DNA of 64,000 nucleotides from Mycobacterium paragordonae (GTDB lineage: Bacteria; Actinomycetota; Actinomycetes; Mycobacteriales; Mycobacteriaceae), in contig NZ_CP025546.1 in assembly GCF_003614435.1 (NCBI RefSeq), positions 1,612,001 to 1,676,000 on the forward strand. Reading direction: 5' to 3'. Positions 26,837 to 34,669 of the stretch are shown piece by piece. The position numbers and the translations under genes are program-made. The first letter of the stretch is position 1; every line of letters starts with the position of its first letter. The notes beneath the pieces are model-generated. The model ran no database searches, had not been told where the DNA came from, and saw only the letters and a program-made list of their open reading frames with translations.

Positions 26837-28936
26837 ATGCCGGTGATGGCCGATCCCTTGATTGCAGGGCTGGACGACGAGCAGCGCGAAGCGGTGCTGG
26901 CCCCGCGCGGCCCGGTCTGTGTGCTGGCGGGTGCCGGCACCGGCAAGACGCGCACCATCACGCATCGCATCGCCCAGCTCGTGGCGAGTGGTCACGTCTC
27001 CGCCGGTCAGGTGCTGGCGGTCACCTTCACCCAGCGCGCGGCGGGTGAGATGCGGTCGCGGCTCCGCGCGCTGGACGCGGCGGCGCAGAACGGCTCGCGT
27101 GTCGACGCCGTGCAGGCGCTCACCTTCCATGCCGCCGCGCACCGTCAGCTGCGTTACTTCTGGCCCCGCGTGGTCGGCAACACCCGCTGGGAACTGCTCG
27201 ATACCAAGTTCGCCGTCGTCGCCCGCGCGGCCAGCCGGTGCCGGTTCAACGTCAGCACCGACGACGTGCGCGACCTGGCCGGCGAGATCGAGTGGGCCAA
27301 GGCGTCGCTGATCACGCCCGAGCAGTACGCGGCAGCGGTGGCGGGTGCCGGCCGGGACACCCCGCTGGACGCCGAGAAGGTGGTGGCCGTCTACACCGCT
27401 TATGAGGCGCTCAAGGTCCGCGACGAGGACGTCACCCTGCTGGACTTCGACGACCTGCTGCTGCACACCGCCGCGGCGATCGAGAACGACGCCGCGGTGG
27501 CCGGCGAATTCCGGGACCGGTACCGCTGCTTCGTCGTCGACGAGTACCAGGACGTCACCCCGCTGCAGCAGCGGGTCCTGTCGGCCTGGCTCGGTGACCG
27601 TGACGATCTGACCGTCGTCGGCGACGCCAACCAGACCATCTACTCGTTCACCGGCGCCTCCCCGCGCTTCCTGCTGGACTTCTCGCGGCGCTTCCCGGAC
27701 GCGACGGTGGTGCGGCTGGAACGCGACTACCGGTCCACCCCGCAGGTCGTCTCGCTGGCCAACCAGGTGATCGCCGCCGCCCGGGGCCGCGTCGCGGGCA
27801 GCAAGCTGCAGCTGATCGGCCAGCGCGAGCCCGGCCCGGCGCCGTCGTTCCGGGAGCATCCCGACGAGCACACCGAGGCCGCCGCGGTCGCGGCCTCCAT
27901 CGCCCAGCTGATCGAAAACGGTACTGCGCCTTCGGAAATCGCGATCCTGTATCGGGTCAATGCGCAGTCCGAGGTCTACGAAGAGGCGCTGACCGAGGCC
28001 GGCATCGCCTACCAGGTCCGGGGCGGAGAGGGTTTCTTCAACCGCCAGGAGATCAAGCAGGCGCTGCTCGCGCTGCAGCGTGCGGCCGACCGCGGCGCCG
28101 ACGGCGCGGTGGCAGACGTGGTTCGCGGTGTGCTGGAGCCACTCGGGCTGACGACCGAGCCACCCGCCGGCACCAAGGCCCGCGACCGTTGGGAAGCGCT
28201 GACCGCACTGGCCGAACTGGTCGACGACGAGCTGGCCCAGCGCCCCGGGCTGGAGCTGCCGGGCCTGGTGTCCGAGCTGCGGTTGCGGGCCGATTCCCGG
28301 CACCCACCGGTGGTGCAGGGCGTCACCCTGGCGTCGCTGCACGCCGCCAAGGGTCTCGAGTGGGACGCCGTGTTTCTCGTCGGCCTGGCCGACGGCACGC
28401 TACCCATTTCCCACGCATTGGCGCACGGCCCCGACAGCGAGCCGGTCGAGGAAGAACGCCGGCTGCTCTATGTCGGAATCACCAGGGCGAGAATGCATTT
28501 GGCGCTCAGTTGGGCATTGGCGCGGTCCCAGGGCGGCCGGCAGAGCCGCAAGCCGTCGCGGTTTCTCAACGGCATCGCCCCCCAGACCCGCGTAGAGGCC
28601 GCGCCCGGCAAGTCGCGGCGCAACAAGGGTCCGGCGCGCTGCCGGGTCTGCAACAAGGATCTTTCGACGCCGGCGGCCATCATGCTCCGGCGCTGCGAAA
28701 GCTGCGCGGGCGATGTCGACGAGGATCTGCTGCTGCAGCTCAAAGACTGGCGCCTGGCGGCGGCTAAAGAACAGAACGTGCCGGCGTACATCGTGTTCAG
28801 CGACAACACCCTGATCGCGATCGCCGAGTTGCGGCCCACCGACGACGCGTCGCTGATCGCGATTCCAGGCATCGGGGCCCGCAAGCTCGAGCAGTACGGG
28901 CCAGAGGTGCTCGAACTGATCCGCCAAGCCCGCTGA
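26837..28936 (+). CDS. uvrD2: ATP-dependent DNA helicase UvrD2
   Basis: A 699-residue superfamily I helicase. Motifs include Walker [11 protein letters not shown], motif [15 protein letters not shown], motif [16 protein letters not shown], motif [13 protein letters not shown], motif [12 protein letters not shown] and motif [10 protein letters not shown]. The C-terminus has the UvrD2 signature: a tetracysteine zinc site (CRVCN...CESC) and an HRDC domain (about 630-690). Such helicases act in DNA repair and replication-associated unwinding. ATG 26837 best matches the orthologue's N-terminus; ATG 26828 and 26846 are alternatives. The whiB7 promoter follows within 30 bp. Confidence 0.94.
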   Translation: MPVMADPLIAGLDDEQREAVLAPRGPVCVLAGAGTGKTRTITHRIAQLVASGHVSAGQVLAVTFTQRAAGEMRSRLRALDAAAQNGSRVDAVQALTFHAAAHRQLRYFWPRVVGNTRWELLDTKFAVVARAASRCRFNVSTDDVRDLAGEIEWAKASLITPEQYAAAVAGAGRDTPLDAEKVVAVYTAYEALKVRDEDVTLLDFDDLLLHTAAAIENDAAVAGEFRDRYRCFVVDEYQDVTPLQQRVLSAWLGDRDDLTVVGDANQTIYSFTGASPRFLLDFSRRFPDATVVRLERDYRSTPQVVSLANQVIAAARGRVAGSKLQLIGQREPGPAPSFREHPDEHTEAAAVAASIAQLIENGTAPSEIAILYRVNAQSEVYEEALTEAGIAYQVRGGEGFFNRQEIKQALLALQRAADRGADGAVADVVRGVLEPLGLTTEPPAGTKARDRWEALTALAELVDDELAQRPGLELPGLVSELRLRADSRHPPVVQGVTLASLHAAKGLEWDAVFLVGLADGTLPISHALAHGPDSEPVEEERRLLYVGITRARMHLALSWALARSQGGRQSRKPSRFLNGIAPQTRVEAAPGKSRRNKGPARCRVCNKDLSTPAAIMLRRCESCAGDVDEDLLLQLKDWRLAAAKEQNVPAYIVFSDNTLIAIAELRPTDDASLIAIPGIGARKLEQYGPEVLELIRQAR

Positions 28937-28955
28937 AACGGCATTTCCGCAGGTC

Positions 28956-28994
28956 AGAAAATCGGTTGCCGTCTCCGCTGGTAGCATCTACTCT
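28956..28994 (+). promoter_or_regulatory. whiB7 promoter with WhiB7-type AT-rich box
   Basis: An A/T-rich tract (28956-28962) directly precedes a -35 element TTGCCG (28966-28971), and TACTCT (28989-28994) follows after a 17-bp spacer. This matches known WhiB7-activated promoters, where the AT-hook protein binds A/T sequence beside the -35. Transcription would begin near 29001, giving a leader of about 300 nt before whiB7. Confidence 0.68.
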
Positions 28995-29049
28995 CGTAAC
29001 CGCACTTTGCTGGCTGTCAGTAGCGAACACGGAAGGAGGGTGGCTCCCG

Positions 29050-29178
29050 ATGATCAACGTCAACGTGTACGGCGTACACGCCGCCGCCCGCCATGCCGCC
29101 GCTACCCCGGCGGCCGCGGGCAAGCACCGCGTCGCCGCCGCGACTGAAGCGTCCGTGAGGCTCTACGTGAAGACGTAA
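29050..29178 (+). CDS. Upstream leader ORF of whiB7
   Basis: A 42-codon ORF in the whiB7 leader with a strong GGAAGGAGGG ribosome-binding site 10-19 nt upstream. The product starts MINVNVYGVHAAARHAAAT and is Ala/His/Arg-rich. In mycobacteria, translation of such a uORF keeps a downstream terminator folded; stalling by ribosome-targeting antibiotics lets transcription continue into whiB7. A longer frame opens earlier (about 28966), but it spans the promoter and is unlikely to be the real start. Confidence 0.7.
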   Translation: MINVNVYGVHAAARHAAATPAAAGKHRVAAATEASVRLYVKT

Positions 29179-29196
29179 CCAGCCGAGTTTCGCCTA

Positions 29197-29234
29197 ATGG
29201 CCACGGACCCGAAGTCACCAGGATCCGTGGCCAT
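29197..29234 (+). terminator. Attenuator hairpin in the whiB7 leader
   Basis: A perfect 11-bp inverted repeat (29197-29207 with 29224-29234) with a 16-nt loop begins 18 nt after the upstream ORF stop and ends 73 nt before whiB7. Its place between uORF and gene is that of the conditional terminator described for mycobacterial whiB7. Confidence 0.75.
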
Positions 29235-29307
29235 CATTGTCTCAGCAGACAACTACCTGGTCCGGATCACAGAGACAGCCAACCGACCAGGAAGCAGGTG
29301 AAAGGAC

Positions 29308-29571
29308 ATGTCGGCACTGACAGTCCCTAGACGGACGCAGCCGACCCTGCCGTGTCATGCCGGTGATCCCGACCTTTGGTTTGCCGAGACTCCGGCCGAC
29401 CTCGAACGCGCGAAGACGCTGTGCGTGCACTGCCCGGTGCGGCGCCAGTGCCTGGCCGCGGCTCTGGAACGAGCCGAGCCGTGGGGTGTGTGGGGCGGCG
29501 AGATCTTCGAGCGCGGCTCGGTTGTCGGACGTAAGCGTCCGCGTGGGCGGCCCCGCAAAGAGGCTGCCTGA
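29308..29571 (+). CDS. whiB7: WhiB7, antibiotic-responsive transcription activator
   Basis: An 87-residue Wbl protein with ligands Cys16, Cys39, Cys42 and Cys48, the EPWGVWGGE turn, and a C-terminal AT-hook (RGRP in KRPRGRPRK) that separates WhiB7 from other WhiB proteins. It binds the primary sigma factor and activates intrinsic resistance genes to macrolides, aminoglycosides and tetracyclines. It autoregulates through the promoter at 28956-28994. ATG 29308 has a GAAAGGA ribosome-binding site. Confidence 0.96.
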   Translation: MSALTVPRRTQPTLPCHAGDPDLWFAETPADLERAKTLCVHCPVRRQCLAAALERAEPWGVWGGEIFERGSVVGRKRPRGRPRKEAA

Positions 29572-29603
29572 CAGGCGATTACGACGACGGCTTAAACGAC
29601 GGC

Positions 29604-30932
29604 TTAAACGACGACGGCGTCCGGCTCGGCGAAGCCGGGGATCAATTCCTCGGAGAGGGCCTTGATCGGGACGTGCGCGTCCAGCTGGCACAGGATGGCG
29701 GCCACCGATGCGATCACCCGCATCGGGATCGCCAACTTGGGGGGTAGGTCCATCTGGCGCGCCGTCTTGATCTGGGCCACCGAGCGGTCGAACTGGCTGA
29801 CCGTCATCCGCTGCAGCCACTTACGGGTGTAGTGGAACACGTCGACCTCGATCGGTTCGACGTACTGGCGCAGCATCTCGTCGATCTCGCGGACCGATAC
29901 CTGCTGGCCCTTCTGGATGAATCCGACCTTCTCCATGGTCGGCAGCAACAGGTCGTAGTTCTTGTCCCGGGCCAACCGGATGGTCATGCCGAGCTCGATG
30001 GGGTAGCCGCCGGGCAGCGGCGCGACCGCGCCGAAGTCGATGACGCCCATCCGCCCGTCGGGCAGCAGCATGAAGTTGCCTGGGTGGGCGTCGCCATGCA
30101 GCATCTCCAACCGGCGCGGCGCGTCGAAGGTGAGCTCCAGCAGCCGATTGCCGATCAGGTCGCGTTCCTCGGGGGTGCCGTGCCGGATGATCTCGGCCAT
30201 GTGCTTGCCGTCGATCCATTCCTGGATCACCACCTTCGGCGCGCTGGCCACCACGTGCGGTACCGCGAAGTGGGGGTGGCCCTCATACGCTTTGGCGAAC
30301 TTGCGCTGGTTGTCGGCCTCGAGCCGGTAGTCCAGCTCCATCTCGGTGCGTTCGATCAGCTCGTCGACGACGCCCTGCACATCGGCGCCGGGGGAGAGCT
30401 GCTTGAACACCCCGACCATGCGTTGCATCGTCTTGAGGTCGGCCCGCAGTGCCTCGTCGGCGCCCGGGTACTGGATCTTGACGGCCACCTCGCGGCCATC
30501 GGACCAGACGGCCTTGTGCACCTGGCCGATGCTGGCGGAGGCGACGGGCGTGTCGTTGAACGAACTGAAGCGCTCCCGCCACTTGGTGCCCAGTTGGGCG
30601 TCGAGCACCCGGTGCACCTTGGCCGCGGGCAGCGGCGGAGCGTCCTTCTGCAACTTGGTCAGAGCTTCGCGATACGGCTCACCGAACTGCTCGGGAATGG
30701 CCGCTTCCATCACTGAAAGCGCCTGGCCCACCTTCATCGCGCCGCCCTTGAGCTCGCCCAAGACGGTGAACAGCTGGTTGGCCGCCTTCTCCATCAGCTC
30801 GGCGTTGACTTCGTCCTTCGACTTACCGGTCAGCCGCTTGCCGAAGCCCAGAGCCGCCCGGCCGGCCATGCCGACCGGCAGGCTGGCGAGCTTTGCATTG
30901 CGGGCCGCGCGGCCGCGCTTGATGTCTGACAC
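29604..30932 (-). CDS. ABC1/UbiB-family atypical kinase (Rv3197-like)
   Basis: A 442-residue ABC1 (ADCK/UbiB) kinase-like protein. Hallmarks are KGGAMKVGQALS (the KxGQ motif near 65-76), the Ala-rich ASASIGQVHKA loop, the VAVKIQYPG lysine, LEMLHGDAHPGNFML and IDFGAVA. UbiB kinases support lipid-quinone metabolism. The M. tuberculosis protein at this locus has been annotated as a macrolide-transport ATP-binding protein and lies in the WhiB7 regulon. GTG 30932 matches the orthologue's start better than the ATG at 31064. It converges on whiB7. Confidence 0.88.
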   Translation of the reverse strand: MSDIKRGRAARNAKLASLPVGMAGRAALGFGKRLTGKSKDEVNAELMEKAANQLFTVLGELKGGAMKVGQALSVMEAAIPEQFGEPYREALTKLQKDAPPLPAAKVHRVLDAQLGTKWRERFSSFNDTPVASASIGQVHKAVWSDGREVAVKIQYPGADEALRADLKTMQRMVGVFKQLSPGADVQGVVDELIERTEMELDYRLEADNQRKFAKAYEGHPHFAVPHVVASAPKVVIQEWIDGKHMAEIIRHGTPEERDLIGNRLLELTFDAPRRLEMLHGDAHPGNFMLLPDGRMGVIDFGAVAPLPGGYPIELGMTIRLARDKNYDLLLPTMEKVGFIQKGQQVSVREIDEMLRQYVEPIEVDVFHYTRKWLQRMTVSQFDRSVAQIKTARQMDLPPKLAIPMRVIASVAAILCQLDAHVPIKALSEELIPGFAEPDAVVV

Positions 30933-31069
30933 ATACCCATCATCCACGACGCCCACCGCATCGTCTGCATCGAATTGAGTCAGCGTTCTTTTCCGATCTG
31001 TACTCTCGTCGGGTCGCGCATCCGTGTGACGCTTCGATTTCCACGTCCGGAGGGTGGACCGCAACAGCC

Positions 31070-31243
31070 ATGGCAGCCAAACAAACGCAGCACGACGCCG
31101 CCGACGCCTTGTTCCGAGCGATCATCGAGACGTTGGACAAGCACCGGAACGAGCGCACCCTGACCGAGGACGTGCTGGACACCCTCGGCCGGGCGTATGC
31201 GTCGATCTCGACCTGCATTCCGGAGCAGGGCCGGCTCGGCTAA
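31070..31243 (+). CDS. Small conserved-looking protein of unknown function
   Basis: A 57-codon ORF starting MAAKQTQHDAADALFR and ending PEQGRLG; it is rich in helix-forming residues with one cysteine. No domain is recognised. Support comes from coding-like codon use, its position just upstream of and divergent to the ABC1-kinase gene, a GGAGGG sequence 15-20 nt before the ATG (a little far), and a stop that overlaps the convergent gene's stop by 3 nt. In M. tuberculosis a small gene (Rv3196A) lies at this place, possibly the same. Confidence 0.6.
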   Translation: MAAKQTQHDAADALFRAIIETLDKHRNERTLTEDVLDTLGRAYASISTCIPEQGRLG

Positions 31244-32067
31244 CACGGACACAGCGGATGGCGGGTCCACGGCCGGGCCAGGATCGTGCTGGCCTGTAGG
31301 TCCAATTCCAGGGTGGCGTTGAGCGCCGCCGGCGGATCGCGATGCTGCCCGCGAACCGCCGCAACGACCTGATTGACCTGGCTCAGCGCCAGAGCCGCGG
31401 TCGCCAGCAGGGTGGCCCGGTCGGCGACCCCGATGGTGTCGCGCAGCTGGGCCGCGATCGCCGGCCAGGCCGCGTCGCGGTCACGCCGGTGCAGGTCGGC
31501 GCACCCCAGGCAGCTGGTCGTCCCGGGCAGGACCAGCGGCCCCACCAGGCCGGTGCCGTCGCGGACCCGGACCGGAAGGTGCGGGACTCCTGCCCTTTGC
31601 AGGTCGCGCACCATGCGCGGATCGGCCACCAGGTAGTCCGTCAACACCACCAGATCAGCGGTTGCCGTCGTCACCATCGCATGGGGCTGGCTGCTGTGCC
31701 CGGTCCGGACGCCCGAGGAGCGCAGGGCCGTTACCAGCAGGTCCGACAGCGGCCCCCGCCCGTGCACCCGGATCGATGCGGTCCGCCCGGATGAGTTGCC
31801 GTCCCCGCGGGTGGCCACGCCGGCCTCGACCAGCCCGGCGACCAGATCCGTCAGGTCAGCACCCGCCTGGCGCTGCAACTCGGTGAGCGACACCGGCGAG
31901 CGCATGGACCGCAGCAGCGCAGCCAGATTCGGCGCGGTCAGGTCACCGGGGGGACGGACCAGGACGGCGCGCCGGGGATGCCAGCCCACCTGCACCACAC
32001 CGTCGGGCCGCAACAGCACCGGCATCGCGGGGTCCAGGGCGTACAAGCTTGCGGAGGCCGGGGCCAT
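31240..32067 (-). CDS. Cyclodehydratase/TOMM-like E1-related protein (Rv3196-like)
   Basis: A 275-residue protein resembling the precursor-binding, E1-like component of thiazole/oxazole peptide cyclodehydratases. The C-terminal part has SCLGCADLHRRDRD, and a second cysteine pair in CPC at the very C-terminus could complete a zinc site as in that family. The usual YcaO partner and a precursor peptide gene are not visible nearby, so it may be an orphan with another role. It lies 37 bp downstream of the DUF2342-type gene on the same strand. Confidence 0.68.
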   Translation of the reverse strand: MAPASASLYALDPAMPVLLRPDGVVQVGWHPRRAVLVRPPGDLTAPNLAALLRSMRSPVSLTELQRQAGADLTDLVAGLVEAGVATRGDGNSSGRTASIRVHGRGPLSDLLVTALRSSGVRTGHSSQPHAMVTTATADLVVLTDYLVADPRMVRDLQRAGVPHLPVRVRDGTGLVGPLVLPGTTSCLGCADLHRRDRDAAWPAIAAQLRDTIGVADRATLLATAALALSQVNQVVAAVRGQHRDPPAALNATLELDLQASTILARPWTRHPLCPC

Positions 32068-32104
32068 GAGGTGTCACGGTGCCAGGCCGGGCGCGCGGCT
32101 GTGG

Positions 32105-33481
32105 TCAGTTATCCACAGGGCCGTGACCAGGACCGGGGTCGTCCCGGATGTCATCCTCGAGTCCGGCTTGGAGACCTGAGATGGCCTCGTCGATGCCGCT
32201 GGTGTCGCCGCCGATCACCCGATCGATGAATCCGGCGGGGTCGTCGAGGTCGTCGGCGCCGGGCAGCAGGTCGGGGTGTTGCCAGACGGCGTCACGTGCG
32301 TCCATCCCGGCAGCCTCGGTCAGTCGCTGCCACAACGCACCGGCCTCGCGCAGTTTGCGCGGTCGCAACTCCAGCCCGACCAGGGTCGCGAACGTCTGCT
32401 CGGCGGGCCCGCCGCTGGCCCGGCGCCGGCGCAGCGTCTCGCTGAGCGCCGCCTCGCCGGGCAGCCGCTCACCCAGCGCGGCGGTCACCACGGTCTGCAC
32501 CCAGCCCTCGATCAGGGCGAGCAGCGTCTCGAGCCGCTCGAGTGCCTGGGTCTGCGCGGGCGTTGCCTTGGGTTCGAAGACGCCCTGGCTGAGCAAGTTC
32601 TCCATGGCGGCCGGATCGGCCAGCGATGCCGGGTTGAAATCGCGGGCCAGCTCCTCGATGCCGGTCATGTCGATCTTCATGCCCGCGGCGTAGGCCTCAA
32701 CGGCGCCCAGCAACTGGCTGGAAAGCCACGGCACGTGGCTGAACAGGCGGTGGTGTGCGGCCTCCCGGGCCGCCAGGAACGTCATGATCTCGCTGCGCGG
32801 CTGCTCGAGGCCCTCGGCGAAGGATTCCACCGCGTCCGGCAGGATGGCGGCGATCCCCTTGGGGCCGAGCGGCAGGCCGATATCGGTGGATGTCAGCACC
32901 TCTTTAGACAGCCGGCCCAGTGCCTGGCCGAGCTGGGAACCGAAGGCGATGCCACCCATCTGCGACATCATCTGCAGCAACGGGCCCGCCATGCCCTTGG
33001 CCTCCTCCGGCAGCGATTGCGCCCACACCGACGAAATCTGCTCGGCCATCGGGTCGCACAGCCGCTTCCAGGTGCCCAGCGTGTTGTCGACCCAGTCCGA
33101 CGGGCTCCAGGCGACCGCTCTGCTGGTGCCTTCAGGCAGCGCCGTCGCCCCGTTGAGCCAGGTCTCGGCCAGGTGCACCGCGTCGGCGATCGCCGAGGTG
33201 GTGGTGGCCGGGATCGGTGCGATGAATCCGATCGAACTCGTTGCCACCTGCCGGGCCAGGTCGTAGTTCACCGGGCCGGCGTCCTTGCCCGAACTCATGG
33301 CGCTGCCGACACCGCCGAACATCTCGCCCAGCCGGGTGAACAGCTGGCCCAGATTGGCCATGTCGAAGTCGCCCCCGAACCCGAACGGGTTGTTGCCCGC
33401 ACCAGAGTTGGGATCGTTCTTCTCGCGCTTCTCGCGGTCGGGGTCGTCTCCACTGGAGAAGCCGAAAGGCAGGTCAGCCAT
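32105..33481 (-). CDS. DUF2342/TIGR03624 zinc-metalloprotease-like protein (Rv3195-like)
   Basis: A 458-residue actinobacterial protein of the DUF2342 family, often annotated as a putative hydrolase or zinc-dependent metalloprotease. The central helix reads FLAAREAAHHRLF, in which the first histidine of an HExxH motif is an arginine; EAAHH remains. The N-terminus is Gly/Asp/Phe-rich and probably disordered. ATG 33481 (MADLPFGFSSG) is chosen over TTG/ATG codons upstream because it matches the family N-terminus. It is divergent from the PDZ protease gene, with 96 bp between starts. Confidence 0.82.
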   Translation of the reverse strand: MADLPFGFSSGDDPDREKREKNDPNSGAGNNPFGFGGDFDMANLGQLFTRLGEMFGGVGSAMSSGKDAGPVNYDLARQVATSSIGFIAPIPATTTSAIADAVHLAETWLNGATALPEGTSRAVAWSPSDWVDNTLGTWKRLCDPMAEQISSVWAQSLPEEAKGMAGPLLQMMSQMGGIAFGSQLGQALGRLSKEVLTSTDIGLPLGPKGIAAILPDAVESFAEGLEQPRSEIMTFLAAREAAHHRLFSHVPWLSSQLLGAVEAYAAGMKIDMTGIEELARDFNPASLADPAAMENLLSQGVFEPKATPAQTQALERLETLLALIEGWVQTVVTAALGERLPGEAALSETLRRRRASGGPAEQTFATLVGLELRPRKLREAGALWQRLTEAAGMDARDAVWQHPDLLPGADDLDDPAGFIDRVIGGDTSGIDEAISGLQAGLEDDIRDDPGPGHGPVDN

Positions 33482-33577
33482 GAGGTCAACCGTACTCACC
33501 GCACCAACGGAAAGCGCGGGGCACGGTCACGCTCTCAGCTGAACGCGTCCGCGGCGGTGCCGGTTAGGGTAAGCGGC

Positions 33578-34600
33578 GTGAACAGGCGGATTTTGACCTT
33601 GGTGGTCGCGCTCGTCCCCATCGTGGTCTTCGGGGTGCTGCTTGCGGTGGTGACCGTGCCGTTTGTGTCCTTGGGCCCGGGGCCGACGTTCGACACCCTC
33701 GGGGAGGTCGACGGCAAGCAGGTCGTGCAGATCGAGGGCACCCAGACGCACCCGACGACTGGTCACCTCAATATGACGACGGTCTCCCAGCGTGACGACC
33801 TGACCCTGGGCGAGGCGATGAGCCTGTGGATCTCGGGTCAGGAGCAGCTGGTGCCGCGCGACCTGATCTACCCGCCCGGCAAATCGCGCGACGAGGTGGA
33901 CCAGGCCAACAACGCCGATTTCAAGACCTCCGAAGACAGCGCACAATACGCCGCCCTGGGTTATCTGAAGTACCCGGAAGCGGTCACCATCGCCTCGGTC
34001 ACCGACCCCGGCCCGTCGGCCGGCAAGCTCAAGGCCGGCGACGCCATCGACGCGGTGGACCGCACGCCGGTGGCCAACGTCGAGCAGTTCACCTCGCTGC
34101 TGAAGAAGACCAAGCCCGGCCAGGTGGTGTCCATCGACTACCGCCGCAAGAACGAGCCGGCGGGCGTCACGGAGATCACCCTGGGCACCAATGAGGACCG
34201 CGACTACGGGTTCCTGGGTGTTGCGGTGCTCGATGCACCCTGGGCGCCCTTCACCGTCGATTTCAACCTCGCCAATATCGGCGGACCCTCGGCCGGGCTG
34301 ATGTTCAGCCTCGCCGTCGTGGACAAGCTCACCACCGGTGACCTGGCCGGTTCCACCTTCGTCGCCGGCACCGGCACGATCACCGTCGACGGCAAGGTCG
34401 GTCCAATCGGGGGCATCACCCACAAGATGGCCGCGGCGCGCGCGGCCGGCGCCTCGGTATTCCTGGTACCCGCCAAGAACTGTTATGAGGCGATGTCCGA
34501 CATCCCGTCGGGACTCAAGCTGGTGAAGGTCGAAACGCTCGGTTCCGCAGTGGACGCACTGCATGCCATGACGTCGGGAGCGGCCACCCCCAGCTGCTAG
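33578..34600 (+). CDS. Membrane-anchored PDZ/Lon-type serine protease (Rv3194c-like)
   Basis: A 340-residue protein with one N-terminal transmembrane helix (about 5-27), a PDZ domain (about 135-210) and a C-terminal Lon-type proteolytic domain. The catalytic serine lies in NIGGPSAGLMF and the lysine in GGITHKMAAARAAGA, forming a Ser-Lys dyad. It probably degrades or processes proteins on the outer face of the membrane. GTG 33578 gives the orthologue's length. It is followed 69 bp later by the UPF0182 gene. Confidence 0.9.
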   Translation: MNRRILTLVVALVPIVVFGVLLAVVTVPFVSLGPGPTFDTLGEVDGKQVVQIEGTQTHPTTGHLNMTTVSQRDDLTLGEAMSLWISGQEQLVPRDLIYPPGKSRDEVDQANNADFKTSEDSAQYAALGYLKYPEAVTIASVTDPGPSAGKLKAGDAIDAVDRTPVANVEQFTSLLKKTKPGQVVSIDYRRKNEPAGVTEITLGTNEDRDYGFLGVAVLDAPWAPFTVDFNLANIGGPSAGLMFSLAVVDKLTTGDLAGSTFVAGTGTITVDGKVGPIGGITHKMAAARAAGASVFLVPAKNCYEAMSDIPSGLKLVKVETLGSAVDALHAMTSGAATPSC

Positions 34601-34669
34601 CCGAGCTGCCAGTCCGGCCGTTTGCGTACAGTTGTGGCCATCGGGTAAACGAAGCAGGGAGCGTAGCCA

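Noticed and set aside
26738..28342. Long minus-strand extension of the mycoredoxin frame across uvrD2
   Set aside because: Only the last 81 codons match mycoredoxin; the rest is antisense to UvrD2 motifs.
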